Source: Symsagittifera roscoffensis
Taxonomy: Eukaryota; Xenacoelomorpha; Acoela; Convolutidae
Assembly: GCF_963678635.1 (NCBI RefSeq)
Contig: NC_087063.1
Span: forward strand, 24,002,701-24,066,700
Direction of reading: 5' to 3'
Length of the DNA: 64,000 bases
Shown: in pieces, positions 32,801 through 39,784 of the stretch
Layout: each line of letters starts with the position of its first letter
How positions within the stretch are numbered: position 1 is the first letter of the stretch
Notes under the pieces: model-generated
Seen by the model: the letters and a program-made list of their open reading frames with translations, nothing else
Databases searched by the model: none
Told to the model about the DNA's origin: nothing
Made by a program: the position numbers and the translations under genes

Positions 32801-33264
32801 TCTTTTTTCAATAGTGCGTCCACATAAGTTTGGACGCACTAAATCCACATAAAAAATTTCAACCACTTAAGTTTCATCCACATAAGTTAGGCGACAGGCT
32901 AATCTTAACGAAGCCAAGTCAAAGATAAAAACTAGAAACATAAAGATATAATGATGTTCTATTAACTGAACATAACTGTTTACTGTTGTGTGGTCTAGTT
33001 TTTAAAAAATGAGATCTAGTTTTTTCTTTGTGTTGACAGGAGACGGCAGACTGCATCTTGCGGGACCTGGACTACCTTCCCAGTGTAGTGGAGCCAGGAG
33101 GTCTGAAGGGGTTCCTGCAGAAGAAGAACATGGCGTTTGTGTCAGGCAGGAGATGGCTGCAGTTGTACGAACGGGAAATAGAACTGGGCAAAATGGAGGG
33201 CAAACCAAGGAAGAAGTTCGAATCATACTTTGATATTATGAATGCATTGAATGGATTCATTTAA
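5605..33264 (+). CDS. FDXR: adrenodoxin/ferredoxin--NADP+ reductase, mitochondrial (5 exons)
   Basis: FAD-dependent enzyme of the mitochondrial matrix that passes electrons from NADPH to ferredoxin for Fe-S cluster and steroid/cytochrome P450 chemistry. Exons 5605-5834, 16147-16576, 27815-28169, 31737-31843 and 33040-33264 join in phase to 1347 nt (448 residues plus TAA). Seen: the N-terminal FAD dinucleotide motif CVIGSGPAAFFTA, LVRYGVAPDH, the NADPH-site block ILGQGNVALDVARILLTPP, GRRG, FTIKELRD, LARPRKRL, CIGYEG, PFDSK and GLYCSGWAKTGPVGVIAAT, all hallmarks of the animal FDXR family. Human FDXR is about 490 residues. This one has almost no leader before the FAD motif (second Met at 5632), so a mitochondrial presequence is short or missing from the model. 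Introns of about 10.3, 11.2, 3.6 and 1.2 kb are packed with repeats, and intron 2 hosts a Rab gene. PDHA follows 319 bp downstream on the same strand. Confidence 0.95.
6479..6960 (+). repeat. dispersed repeat family D
   Basis: Begins with the imperfect palindrome AAGAGTAATGAACGTAGTGA followed by AGACTCTT. Further in it carries CTAGTTTCGAAAGTGGAATT and GATCTAGTTTTCTCAA, and it ends near TTGGCTATGTTTT. Related copies lie at about 17655-18080, 19235-19470 and 39785-40230, with minus-strand pieces at 500-645 and 62600-63010. Confidence 0.55.
7080..7668 (+). repeat. degenerate tandem array, family G
   Basis: Recurring elements are AAACTACTCT or similar, AAATCTGAGGT, a GGGATCAATG-like block, TCCCCTGCATCAGCGG, and ACAAAAAATTAT..GGCC. 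Each recurs about every 170-180 bp. The same array type lies at 29230-29790 and, longest, at 54560-55660. Confidence 0.5.
8741..8940. mobile_element. MITE with 17-bp perfect terminal inverted repeats
   Basis: It begins CTCGAATATTTATTGCT and ends with the exact reverse complement. The inverted homology continues inward to GCGAAACGCCACAAT, and an inner palindrome surrounds GAAGCTCTGCTTCGCCTC. No target duplication is obvious. Its second copy at 11191-11391 arose with the tandem duplication, not by transposition. Confidence 0.75.
9540..10091 (+). repeat. dispersed repeat family C (truncated by duplication junction)
   Basis: Marked by CCACGCAAAATTAGGTACCA, AATCATTGGAATGG, TTTCAGTCGTGATTCGAACG and GTGTCGAGAAAAACCG. 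A fuller copy lies at 19485-20035. Minus-strand copies or pieces occur at 14935-15080, 15600-15670 and 60425-60915. Full copies end in CAGTAACCGGCTATCCTTG after a short hairpin; this one is cut at GGTCGGAATAC by the tandem junction. Confidence 0.65.
10092..12035 (+). repeat. 2.4-kb tandem duplication, copy 2 (internal 510-bp deletion)
   Basis: Matches copy 1 throughout except for a deletion corresponding to 9371-9880, bounded by the 8-bp direct repeat GCAATTTT, and a small insertion near 10880-10908. After 12035 the sequence runs on into the missing 3' part of the family C element (CTGTGCTAGTTGCAGAGTAA), which shows that this copy keeps the original right flank. Confidence 0.9.
11191..11391. 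mobile_element. MITE (duplicated copy of 8741-8940)
   Basis: Same 17-bp terminal inverted repeats, and the same flanking bases on both sides as 8741-8940, so it is part of the segmental duplication. Confidence 0.75.
12066..12603 (+). repeat. SINE-like repeat family A, copy 2
   Basis: Starts with the palindrome ACACAAGCAAAGCTTGTGTT followed by ATAGTATGAACT. It contains the tRNA-like block GATCTGTAGCGTAGATACAG and a decayed B box (GGGATATAACCC), and ends at the hairpin GCGAAGTGCAACTTCGACTC. It is a near full-length match of 37438-37955 and of minus 1677-2172. Confidence 0.65.
13047..13149. repeat. near-perfect hairpin with (AT)n arms
   Basis: Arms 13047-13094 and 13103-13149 are inverted copies (TTTCAGTGACAGAACTGCAT against its complement, then ATATAT, then GAACTTCAATCAGCTTTT). 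They are separated by about 8 bases. It looks like a compact foldback MITE. Confidence 0.75.
14484..14890. mobile_element. hAT-like MITE, diverged copy
   Basis: The ends CACCGGCGGATTTGGGG and AGATCCGCCCCTG are imperfect inverted repeats. The interior shares GACCCCCTGCCGACCCAAAG, GGTCGACC and a GGGGCGAGCGCG block with the better-preserved element at 47919-48320, in the opposite orientation. A run of 23 G lies at 14497-14519. Flanking 8-mers (GTGAGACG, GTGATTTT) match only partly, so the target duplication has decayed. Confidence 0.6.
14935..15085 (-). repeat. family C fragment
   Basis: Minus-strand match to the 5' part of family C: ATATCACTCGACCCATTCCG, ATGATTATTTGTGGTACCTG, then CACACCCGAATATAG and CCCCATTTTCATTGGTCGG. 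Confidence 0.55.
15300..15480 (+). repeat. tRNA-derived short SINE (family B)
   Basis: The tRNA-like head GTTAGCCAGACTCATAATC and GAGTGCGAATCGAG (decayed B box) is followed by a tail ending in the hairpin TTTGCGAAGCGAAGTTTGGC and CTCTGTTT. The same head-tail organisation recurs at 36490-36690. It is preceded at 15140-15250 by the CGAGAAGCTAGTGTATTAGTA start motif of longer related units. Confidence 0.5.
15690..15785 (+). repeat. minisatellite, about 17-18 bp units
   Basis: About five units of GAGTCGAACCGTAGCAAAA and variants (AGTCGAACAGTAGCAAA), the last two changed to CGAACCGTAGGTCT. Ordinary direct tandem repeats without unique spacers. Confidence 0.85.
16147..16576 (+). CDS. FDXR: FDXR exon 2
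   Basis: Encodes most of the NADPH-binding domain, including GIEVGHSVKLSKLRKLYNAV, the ILGQGNVALDVAR block and GRRG. The acceptor must be the AG at 16145-16146 (GTGAAG|A): only this keeps phase with exon 1 and gives a run matching other FDXR proteins. The more obvious TTTTTAG six bases upstream would shift the frame into a stop. The donor is ACGAAG|GTGAAT, phase 0. Confidence 0.93.
16782..17447 (+). CDS. divergent Rab-type small GTPase, intronless, nested in FDXR intron 2
   Basis: 221 residues in one exon. Small GTPases of this class switch between GTP and GDP forms to direct vesicle traffic. Visible motifs: P-loop GASAVGKS (21-28), switch I region around TNPATVGVDM, switch II start DAAGQ (71-75; the usual form is DTAGQE, so Thr is replaced by Ala and Glu by Asn, while the catalytic Gln is kept), NKVD (130-133), SAK (163-165), and a C-terminal CGCLIL ending that can serve as a prenylation signal. 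It lies on the same strand as its host and starts 205 bp after the exon 2 donor. The lack of introns suggests a retrocopy or an intron-poor genome; the frame is fully intact. The Rab subfamily is not recognised. Confidence 0.88.
   Translation: MSGVDFRRPAGQLELSVLLLGASAVGKSSLIRSFVGENFRFTNPATVGVDMKRRTVELEKRNKIVTLTLLDAAGQNTFESIVMSYFRSADFYALIFDVTSKSSFEEVDNWMKRLNDLENMAENCIFVIGNKVDLEKEWKVSETELTNFCNGFPDPKPIPFLASAKTGELVEDVFTEMCEIVLDRMQTKKEKDRRSTIDTTLDPPKNSPKPKNSDDCGCLIL
17655..18080 (+). repeat. dispersed repeat family D
   Basis: Starts near GTCATGAACGTAGTAAATGC and shares CAGTTTTCTCAGTTTAGGTT and TTTGTTGGCTATGTTTT with the copies at 6479 and 39785. Confidence 0.5.
19235..19480 (+). repeat. family D fragment
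   Basis: TTTAAGAGTCTGTGAACGTA and CAATTTTTAGTTTCGAATGT link it to family D. It abuts the family C element that follows. Confidence 0.45.
19485..20035 (+). repeat. dispersed repeat family C, near full length
   Basis: Runs from GGGACCATTTGAAAAATGCG through TTTCAGTCGTGATTCGAACG and GTGTCGAGAAAAACTGC to GCGCAGTAACCGGCTATCC, about 550 bp. No coding potential. It is the reference copy for the fragments elsewhere. Confidence 0.65.
20190..20525 (+). repeat. repeat related to 35525-36340
   Basis: Shares GTAGCGGAGTGTGATAGTAC, the AAAAGTTGACGCTTTTTAAT-like stretch, and the downstream order of CCAGCTCGATATACATCGCT with the duplicated units near 35.5-36.3 kb. Diverged and non-coding. Confidence 0.4.
22690..23700 (+). 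repeat. direct duplication of about 285 bp flanking a minisatellite
   Basis: About 22690-22975 and 23405-23690 share long matches such as TTTGAATAAATGCCAACTGG followed by TTTCGGGAGAT, and GGATCTTTTCATCTTCGTTTC against its near copy. Between them lies the minisatellite at 23243-23335. The arrangement resembles long terminal direct repeats, but I see no retroelement coding sequence inside. Confidence 0.65.
23243..23335 (+). repeat. minisatellite, about 30-bp units
   Basis: Three units built on TTAGTAAGACGNGGGTATC (the third reads AATAAGACGCGGGTATC). Confidence 0.8.
25801..26296. mobile_element. nested palindrome: two inverted foldback MITEs
   Basis: The left half (25801-26026) and right half (26080-26296) are inverted copies of each other, and each half is itself a palindrome. 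The outer arms share CGCGTATTCATACTCGTCAG and GCGGAGTGCGGT. The inner arms share GGTTGTCTAAATACTGCTAC ending GTAACC. Each half carries the block CTCGATTCTGATTGG around its centre. The spacer is about 53 bp. Confidence 0.8.
26780..27600 (+). repeat. degenerate tandem array, about 172-bp period (array 1)
   Basis: Four clear units, recognised by AATCTTGCCTCCAA at about 26895, 27068, 27242 and 27412 (spacing 173, 174, 170). Each is followed by a CTGCTCAA block, a GTAGTTTTCGAGATATGACG-like block and a T-run, and preceded by a GTCAGAGTGGTCTCA-like block. The ORFs called here are translations of the repeat. It ends about 215 bp before FDXR exon 3. Confidence 0.8.
27815..28169 (+). CDS. FDXR: FDXR exon 3
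   Basis: Acceptor TTTTTACAG|ATA, phase 0. Encodes the segment with LARPRKRL, the lineage-variable middle, and CIGYEG ... PFDSKKG. The donor is AAAG|GTACGA, phase 1. Confidence 0.92.
28340..28765 (+). repeat. 65-bp direct repeats enclosing a small ORF
   Basis: TGATTATTTGTATATAGAAT ... TTTAACGATC(T/G)TGCAAAAAA occurs at about 28340-28405 and again at 28698-28765 with only a few changes. Between them is the 58-residue ORF at 28407. Confidence 0.75.
28407..28583 (+). CDS. small ORF, 58 residues, unknown
   Basis: Open from ATG ATG GAA ATG to TAA. Its composition is protein-like (MMEMSLIRRITQVYSFIKSN, then an acidic/amphipathic stretch SQLETFFNKFKDNYIF) rather than the Phe/Lys runs typical of chance ORFs here. 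It sits inside FDXR intron 3 between the two 65-bp direct repeats. No family recognised. It may be a relic of a mobile element. Confidence 0.3.
   Translation: MMEMSLIRRITQVYSFIKSNDLMLPDIEKMTQSQLETFFNKFKDNYIFDNRQTFDMLF
28804..28989 (+). pseudogene. coding-like stretch without start codon
   Basis: 61 codons open between TAA (28801) and TGA (28987), reading VPSNKSLLLQKWVNLIKIS, then ISQKFLELPIISFRGLDGTQ, then IGFISPSQRALE. The mixed, non-repetitive composition suggests a decayed protein fragment. There is no Met and no convincing splice sites. The upstream words GGTTAAGCATATGCG recur near 50374. Confidence 0.3.
29230..29790 (+). repeat. family G array and tail
   Basis: Carries AAAACTACTCTACCGATTC, CAAGAAGTTATGAACCTCGG, and the downstream tail words AAGGTTTTGAGTGAAGCCCA and CAAACAGCTGGCCTCTAGTG. 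These are the same words, in the same order, as at 7080-7900 and 54560-55870. Confidence 0.5.
30000..31240 (+). repeat. degenerate tandem array, about 150-180-bp period (array 2)
   Basis: Same unit family as 26780-27600: AATCTTGCCTCCAAATATG and variants at about 30078, 30330, 30507, 30660, 30818, 31003 and 31155, with the GAGATATGACGTTTTTT block after most of them. It lies in FDXR intron 3 and therefore sits on the other side of exon 3 from array 1. Confidence 0.8.
31737..31843 (+). CDS. FDXR: FDXR exon 4
   Basis: Acceptor TTGTTGTTAG|GTG, phase 1 in. Encodes GVYENDKGKVDTGLYCSGWA, then KTGPVGVIAATLNSSQ, the conserved C-terminal FAD-contact segment of FDXR. The donor is CACAG|GTAAAC, phase 0. 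Confidence 0.94.
31907..32411. mobile_element. probable non-autonomous DNA transposon
   Basis: The ends AGTAGCGTGGCGAGGGG and CCTGTGCACGCTACT are imperfect inverted repeats. The interior has paired GGTCGAC / GTCGAC blocks and CCCCCCTCCTAGAAAAATT against CGCCTCGAAAAATTCC. The layout is like the hAT-type MITEs at 14484 and 47919. No clear target duplication is seen. Confidence 0.45.
33040..33264 (+). CDS. FDXR: FDXR exon 5 (C-terminus and stop)
   Basis: Acceptor GTTGACAG|GAG, phase 0. Reads ETADCILRDLDYLPS ... GRRWLQLYEREIELGKMEGK ... FDIMNALNGFI then TAA (33262-33264). It matches the W-x-x-(L/I)-(D/Y)-x-x-E ... GK-P-R-x-K ending of the family. Confidence 0.92.
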   Translation, partial: ETADCILRDLDYLPSVVEPGGLKGFLQKKNMAFVSGRRWLQLYEREIELGKMEGKPRKKFESYFDIMNALNGFI

Positions 33265-33560
33265 TTCTAAGTAAATTTATTGATTTCTTAAATGATGATT
33301 AAATATTAATCAGTCCTGAGCAATTGTTGATGTTCTTTCCGATCCCTGAAAAAAATATATTTTAAACTTAATATTTAAATTATATATAATTAATTAACAC
33401 CTGAAGTTGGATAGCAATTACGAGTTCAATGGATTGTTTATCAGATCTCAAAGATGAGATATGAAAACGAGTGCCTTGATTATTTTTTATATGCAAATTG
33501 AAGGTCAGAACTTATTGTTATCGTACGCCAAGAGAACCTAATTATATAACGGTACCTAAA

Positions 33561-33574
33561 ATTGATATTTATAG
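33561..33574 (+). promoter_or_regulatory. possible (trans-)splice acceptor before PDHA start
   Basis: ATTGATATTTATAG ends nine bases before the PDHA ATG. With the 319-bp spacing after FDXR, it could be a spliced-leader acceptor for the second gene of an operon. A 5'-UTR intron or chance are alternatives. Confidence 0.25.
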
Positions 33575-33583
33575 ATTGGTAAA

Positions 33584-34935
33584 ATGTTGCTAAGAACTCT
33601 TAAGAATCTGATGCGACCCGGTCGCCAATGTATGTCCACATCATCAGCCCAAATTGCCCTCTCGCCCTACAAATATCACAAACTAGAACCTGAAATCCCC
33701 GAAACAGGAACCCTGACAGCCGATGAAGCGAGAGACTTGTATTACAAAATGGCAGTGATAAGACGCATGGAAACTACGGCAAGTAATATGTACAAAGAAA
33801 AGGTAATCAGAGGGTTCTGTCACTTGTATTCTGGGCAAGAAGCTATTTGTGTTGGTCTGAAAGCAGCTATGGAGCCACAAGACAGTGTCATCACGGCTTA
33901 CAGAGCCCATGGCTGGACATATGCCATGGGCGTCGAAGTAGAAAAAGTGCTCTCGGAACTAACAGGACGAAAAAATGGATGTGCAGGCGGAAAAGGTGGT
34001 TCTATGCATACATACGCGCCCAATTTTTACGGTGGAAACGGAATCGTAGGAGCTCAAGTTCCTCTTGGAGGTGGAATAGCATTTGCTCACAAATACAGAG
34101 AAGATAACGGTGTGTGTATAACATTGTACGGAGACGGAGCTGCGAACCAAGGTCAAGTTTTCGAGACATATAATATAGCTGCTTTGTGGAAACTTCCTTG
34201 TATTTTCATCTGTGAGAATAACCAGTACGGAATGGGAACTTCGGTCGAAAGAGCCAGCGCGTCTACTGATTATTATACTAGGGGGGACTACATTCCGGGC
34301 ATTTATGTAGATGGTATGGATGTGTTATCGGTGAGAGAAGCGGGAAAATGGGCTCTTGAATACTGCAGGTCTGGTAAGGGACCACTGGTGATGGAAATGA
34401 AAACATATAGGTTTGCTTTTTATTTTAATGTAAATCACTGTTTCAATTAAGTCGCCTGTCGAGATTATTATCTAGCCATAGAGATACATGCTACGATTTT
34501 GGACTTTGTTTTTTTTTGCAGTATCTTTTAATCATATATGAGCTATCTGAAATCTGAAGTTCATGCTATCGGAGTAGATCGGATAATATCATTATTTCAC
34601 AATCAAAGTAGACTTTTTCTAGGTATTTTGGTCACTCGATGAGCGACCCAGGCACGAGTTACAGAACCAGAGACGAAGTTCAAGAGGTCCGGAAAAGTCG
34701 AGATCCAATCCTGCTTCTCAAGTCCAAAATAATCGACAACGGACTCCTCACTGAAGAAGAAATTACCAAGATGGACAAAGATGCCAGAAAAGTAGTGGAC
34801 AAAGCACAAGAGGTGGCCAGGACTGCACCCGAACCGGACTTGGAGGAGTGCTACACGCACGTGCTCACGTCACCTTACGAAGTGAGAGGGGCTGACCAGT
34901 CGATTCTAGTTTCGCAACCTGCGTCTGGACACTAA
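33584..34935 (+). CDS. PDHA1: pyruvate dehydrogenase E1 component subunit alpha, mitochondrial (2 exons)
   Basis: Thiamine-diphosphate enzyme subunit of the matrix pyruvate dehydrogenase complex, converting pyruvate to acetyl-CoA with E1 beta, E2 and E3. Exons 33584-34410 and 34623-34935 (GT-AG, phase 2) give 379 residues; human PDHA1 has 390. An N-terminal leader rich in Arg/Ser ([20 protein letters not shown]) suits mitochondrial import. The conserved core is complete: [15 protein letters not shown], the diphosphate/Mg motif GDGAANQG ... [26 protein letters not shown] and the regulatory loop [18 protein letters not shown]. That loop retains both serines at the positions phosphorylated by PDH kinase (sites 1 and 2). 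The start is chosen as the first Met giving the leader. It is the second gene of a same-strand pair with FDXR. Confidence 0.96.
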
Positions 34936-35524
34936 ACTCACATGCCTGTAGTTAATGATAAATTGTTGACAGTATGATATTTGGGTGAACGAATCTAACC
35001 AAAATTTATTAGCCGAAATTCTTTCATTTTGAAGTCGGAAATCAATGTTTCTTTTATTTAAAAACATTATCAAAAGCCAATCAGCGCGTCTCTGACTGAT
35101 TGAGATGTTCACGGTCAACGATATTGCCAATAATAGGTCATTAATTTTTGCAGATAACATGACTAGCTTTTACTATTGTTATTATTATTGATGATCAAAT
35201 TGTGTAAATAGCCCGACACCTAATAGAGTGGTTCGACTTTGGGGCCATTCGGCGATGCTGAGCATCGCAAGTCTAACATTGAATTTATTGTCTAAATTTA
35301 ATTTTTCTGTCGAGTACTTAGGGTGATGTGGATTGTTAAAGCTACGGATATGGCTCTCAATCCAGAAAAACAGCGTTGCACATCTAGCTAGAGTAGATCA
35401 GTAGCTTTCGGAAGTGGGTTTCATTTTTTAGGTTAACCCGCGGACTACAATTGATATCTATAAACCTTTTTTCTCTTGGGTTAGTTTTTGGGGAAAGTGT
35501 CAATCATTGGACTGGCGTGTCAAT

Positions 35525-36480
35525 CATTGGAATTTTAGTGAGCGTTAGTGTCATAGTACGTACGACTATTCTTTCTTCAAATCTAAGTCGCAAATATTGG
35601 TGCCACTTTTGGCGGCACCTTAACGGGTTTTTGATAGCATGTGCTTTGACATTCGAATAGCAATAAGTTACACTGTTGATGCATTTTTATTTCATTAAAT
35701 GAATCGAAAAAAGCTATTTTTTTTTCAAAAAATAATAATATAAACTCGATTTCTAACTCAATTTATCTCCCAATTTTTTGAAATGCTTAATTATACTTGA
35801 TGTAGCTTTATGCTGCTCAGTTTATTACACTCAAAGCTAGTGTGGATGCCTTCAATTTGTTATATTCCAAATTATCAATTATTAGATTGTGTCTATTTGT
35901 ATTTGGTGCCACCACTTTTGCTGAATTGCGCTTTCAATTTATTAGGATATGTAGTTATTTTACTTGTGACTTTTTTGCCGATTGTTAAGCGTTCATGACC
36001 GACAGGACAGGGCGTGAGGCTCCAATTCTCGAGGTCGCAGTTTCGAATGCAATACGTAGCAAAGTTAAGTAACGGGTTTTTGATAGCATGTGCTTTCACA
36101 TTCGAATAGTTAAAAGTTAACACAATTGATGCATTTTTAATTCATCAAATGAACCGAATGAAGTGATTTGTTTCAAGCAACATAACAGTAATAACAACTC
36201 GGCAACTCAATTTCAGACATTTTCAAACTCATTATATCTCGCTATTTTTTGAAATGCATAATTTTATATAACGGGGCTTTCTGCTTTGCGATTTGTTACA
36301 TGCAAAAGTAAGGTAGATGCCTTCAGTTTGTTATAATCCAAATTATTACTAGCAAAATTTAGACCCAATTTCGCGAGTAATAATTTGGATTATAACAAAC
36401 TGTTTGTGTTTGGCGCCACTTGCAAAATCGCGTTGGCAATTTATTGGCATATGTAGCTGCTTTATTCGTGACTATAATGT
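35525..36480 (+). repeat. two tandem copies of a about 400-bp repeat
   Basis: About 35600-35990 and 36070-36480 share, in order, AACGGGTTTTTGATAGCATG, GTGCTTT(G/C)ACATTCGAATAG, TTGATGCATTTTTA(A/T)TTCAT, GTGGATGCCTTCAATTTGTT / GTAGATGCCTTCAGTTTGTT and a GGATATGTAGTTATTTTACT-like end. In the second copy a 22-bp inverted repeat (AGTTTGTTATAATCCAAATT and its complement) could fold back. Confidence 0.65.
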
Positions 36481-36489
36481 TTGTCGGTT

Positions 36490-36690
36490 GTTACGCTTGC
36501 GTGGCTGAGTGGATAGTGTGTGAGACTCAAAATCTGTTGATTGCAGTAGGTCGCAGCCAGATCGAATCCTAGACCTAGCTGAGTTTTTGCTAATTCGAGG
36601 CTTATTTATACTTAATGCACTTTCTAGAACTGCTTTTTGGCCGTGTTCTCGCAAGTGTTTGCGAAGCACAGCTTTTCCTCTGTTAAATTA
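36490..36690 (+). repeat. tRNA-Leu-like SINE (family B)
   Basis: The head has a good A box (TGGCTGAGTGG), an anticodon-arm-like GAGACTCAAAATCTG (CAA if read as a tRNA) and a B-box-like GATCGAATCC. The stems are poorly paired, so this is not a working tRNA. The tail ends in the hairpin TTTGCGAAGCACAGCTTTTC then CTCTGTT, as at 15300-15480. Confidence 0.6.
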
Positions 36691-37437
36691 TGCGGTGGAA
36701 AATGGAATAATTTTAAAATATGTCTCTCGAATTGGTTCGATTTTGGTGAAAGATGATGCAGGCAAAAAATGCGAAGAGTTTGTCGGCATTGTAAAAAGTG
36801 AAATCAGTTTTGCGAAAAGCATAAGCAAAGTTTCATCCTTAAAACGGTAAAGTATCGGACTGATTGATTCAAAATTATGCATTAACTAATCTTTGAAAAA
36901 ACTGCATCAAAATGGCCGATAATTTTTTTTTGGTTTGCATGGCTGCAAAAAAATTGACATTTGTTTTATAAAGTAGTCCACCTTTTTATTTTTTTTGTGA
37001 TTTTCTTTAAAAAGAATTGGCCGCTGTTCAGATTTAACTTTCTCGGTAGTTAAATATATGGATTAATTTCATACCACTGTTAAGTCAGCCATCCGTTTTT
37101 TGATTTTTTGTTCAAGTGTCTCAAAATGACTACAACTCTTGCAACGGAGTACCTGACCTTTTTTTCGTAAACCTATTGTCCACAAGTTTTCACACGTAAA
37201 AGTTAAACGTTTCAATTTGCTTTCTAATAGACTCGAAGCTAAGAGTTTATCATGTGTATCTGGCTGAGATATAACACACCTGCTTGAAACGAGAATGTTT
37301 TTTTTTTAATTCAGCTGGGACTTGTTTTTAAGCAAACTAGAACTCTTTGGCATATAATTTTTCGGACTACCGTGCCCTCTGTTTATTTTTGACCGCTTGG
37401 AATTGCGTAGCACGGATTTTTTTTTTGAAATTTCAGC

Positions 37438-37955
37438 TTTGTGTACACAAGCAAAGCTTGTGCTATAGTATGAACTCACTTTTTCCCAAGCTAAGCCACA
37501 AATATTGTTGCGACAAAATCGTTCATTTTGATCAGTAACCAGCTATTAAGTACAGCTAATGCTAAGGATATTAACACAGACTGTTATATGACAAATAGCA
37601 CTTTAGCTTCAAGGTATCACGGATTTGTAGCGTAGAAGTAGGGAAGGAGACCATCAACAAAATAAGAGGGCGCGCACCTGGGCAGGGTCGGATGTTTCTA
37701 ATGAATTTTTTTCGTATGCAAACTAAAATGCGTCCACTCTTTAAATTGAAGCATATTAATTGGTAAGTTTTTTTTTCAATTTGACTGGTACTGCTAATGC
37801 GTCATAATTTTCTTGCGCCACTTAACACTTTTGTAGACTCATAATTGGCGTGCATCACTTCAGAAATTTTGTAAAATCAAAGTTTTTATCATTTATTTTC
37901 CCAGTAGAGTTATCGGTTATGTTTTTGCTAGTGTATGCGAAGTGAAACTTCGCCT
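37438..37955 (+). repeat. SINE-like repeat family A, copy 3
   Basis: ACACAAGCAAAGCTTGTGCT then ATAGTATGAACTC at the start, the tRNA-like block in the middle (GATTTGTAGCGTAGAAGTAG, decayed B box), and TATGCGAAGTGAAACTTCGC at the end. Confidence 0.65.
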
Positions 37956-39369
37956 ATGTACTTAATTTTTTGAATGCTATTATTCAAACTTATTATTGGT
38001 AGAGATAATTGAGTGACGCTTTTGCAAAATTTCAGTTTAATTTCTGAAATTACAAAAAAAAATTAAATAAGTTTTGAGAACTTTACTCGTGGAACTTTAG
38101 AACGTGGTTTATTTTAATCGGTGTTTTTGCGCATGCGATTATTAAGATCGCGATTAACAGGCGTTTTCAACTCGGAGCTTGAACTTCTTCTTGTAAATAA
38201 CTTTCCTGAGAACAATTTTTTATATTTTGATATATTTATATATTTTTTATATTTTATATACCTTTTTATGTTTTGGTATTTTGAACCAACAGATACACAT
38301 GTATGCATTTAAATTACCCGTTCTGTTAAATATTTTATTTTCATGAAAATTTCAAAATTACTTCGGTGTGGTAATATTTGCAGATCTTCGTTTTTATTTT
38401 TTTGCCTGCTCGATTAGACGTTTATCGATTAATACCTATTGGGAGTAGTGTCATCATATTGCTTGGTTAGATGAGCTAAAAACTTTTGCTAAGCGTATGA
38501 AGGTTTTAGAGGGTAGTTTCAAATTTACCAAAAGTTTTCAGTGTTTGAGTAAAAAAAAAACAATTTTTAGCTCAACAAGTGTCTGCTATGTCGGCGTTGT
38601 TACCGCTTCGATGCAAACTTTTTTTTTCGCGTTTTTGAAAGAAATTCAATTAATAAATTTGATTTCGCAGAATCATGCTTTTTTAAACCGCTTTTGCCTG
38701 TGCTTTGGAAGTCCAGCTTTACATTAACATTATATTATTCGAACGAAATCGAATATTTTCAGAAGTTTCTCTCCAATTGGTACAATTTAAATGAAAAATG
38801 ATGCTGGCAAAGTTTGCACAGGGTTTATTGAAGTTATTACATTGAAATCGGTTTGGCAATAGGTTAAGCCAAAACTTCATCCTGAAAACTGGAGTTAATT
38901 GAATTGGTTGGAAAGTCTGCATAAACTAAATAGCGGAATGCATCAAAATGACCGAAAAAAATTTATTTGAGCTAATATGGCTGCAAAAAAAGTGTCAATT
39001 GTTTTTTTAACATTTGATTGCCAAAGTAGACTCTTTTTCTCTTCTTTATTTGAAACTGTTTCATTAAACTAGAGCTTTGTTTGGCTATATTTTCTCGTTG
39101 CACAAATGTAAGGGCTAGTTTTATACTTTCTCACAAATTGATGAAAGAGTTTTCGCGCAATTTGTAACCAATAGGATCAACTATACTTTTTTTGAGCAAT
39201 TCTCATGTTTAAGAAGTGTCAAAAAATGATTAGATATTTACTCTTGCGATGAGCAAAGGTGTTGCAGTGGTATACTTGACTTTTTAAAATCTCCTAAAAA
39301 ACTATGTTCGCATGATTGCGCACGTAAAAGTTGCATGTGTTCTACCTTGCTTTAAAATAGGTTTAAATT

Positions 39370-39460
39370 TAGTCAGCTATTCAGCGCATTTTGCGTAAAG
39401 ATATTCAACCTGCTTGCTTGAGACAAGTAAGGTTAGTGGTTCGAATCCGGCCGAGAATTC
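39370..39460 (+). repeat. tRNA-like remnant with intact B box
   Basis: TAGTGGTTCGAATCCGGCC contains a perfect pol III B box, preceded by a degenerate tRNA-like stretch. No cloverleaf can be drawn, so it is best read as a SINE remnant. Confidence 0.4.
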
Positions 39461-39784
39461 TTTATTTTGCAAACTAAAAATTTTCCGACTTTTTGAAATA
39501 CCGTCTGTCTCAGTTGGTTGTACTAATTCAGTTACAAATTTCTTCGCGAGTTCTTAGTTTTTGCTCTCGAAAAAAAATGGAATGAAAAAAATCAATTTGA
39601 TTTTTTATAAAATTTTCTGCTCCGTTGTTTGATTTGCGCGGAATGATTATGCACGCAATTTTTATGCTCATAAGTATCAAACGTTATCGATTCAGATCTT
39701 TCTATGAATTCAGATATTTTTTTGTGAGCATTTTGCCCTGAAAACATCTTCTTTTGTGAAAAAAATTCATTTGAAAACCGATCT

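Noticed and set aside
36497-36575. tRNA-Leu(CAA) gene
   Set aside because: A box is good but the B box is imperfect and the acceptor and anticodon stems do not pair; it heads a SINE with a repeated tail.
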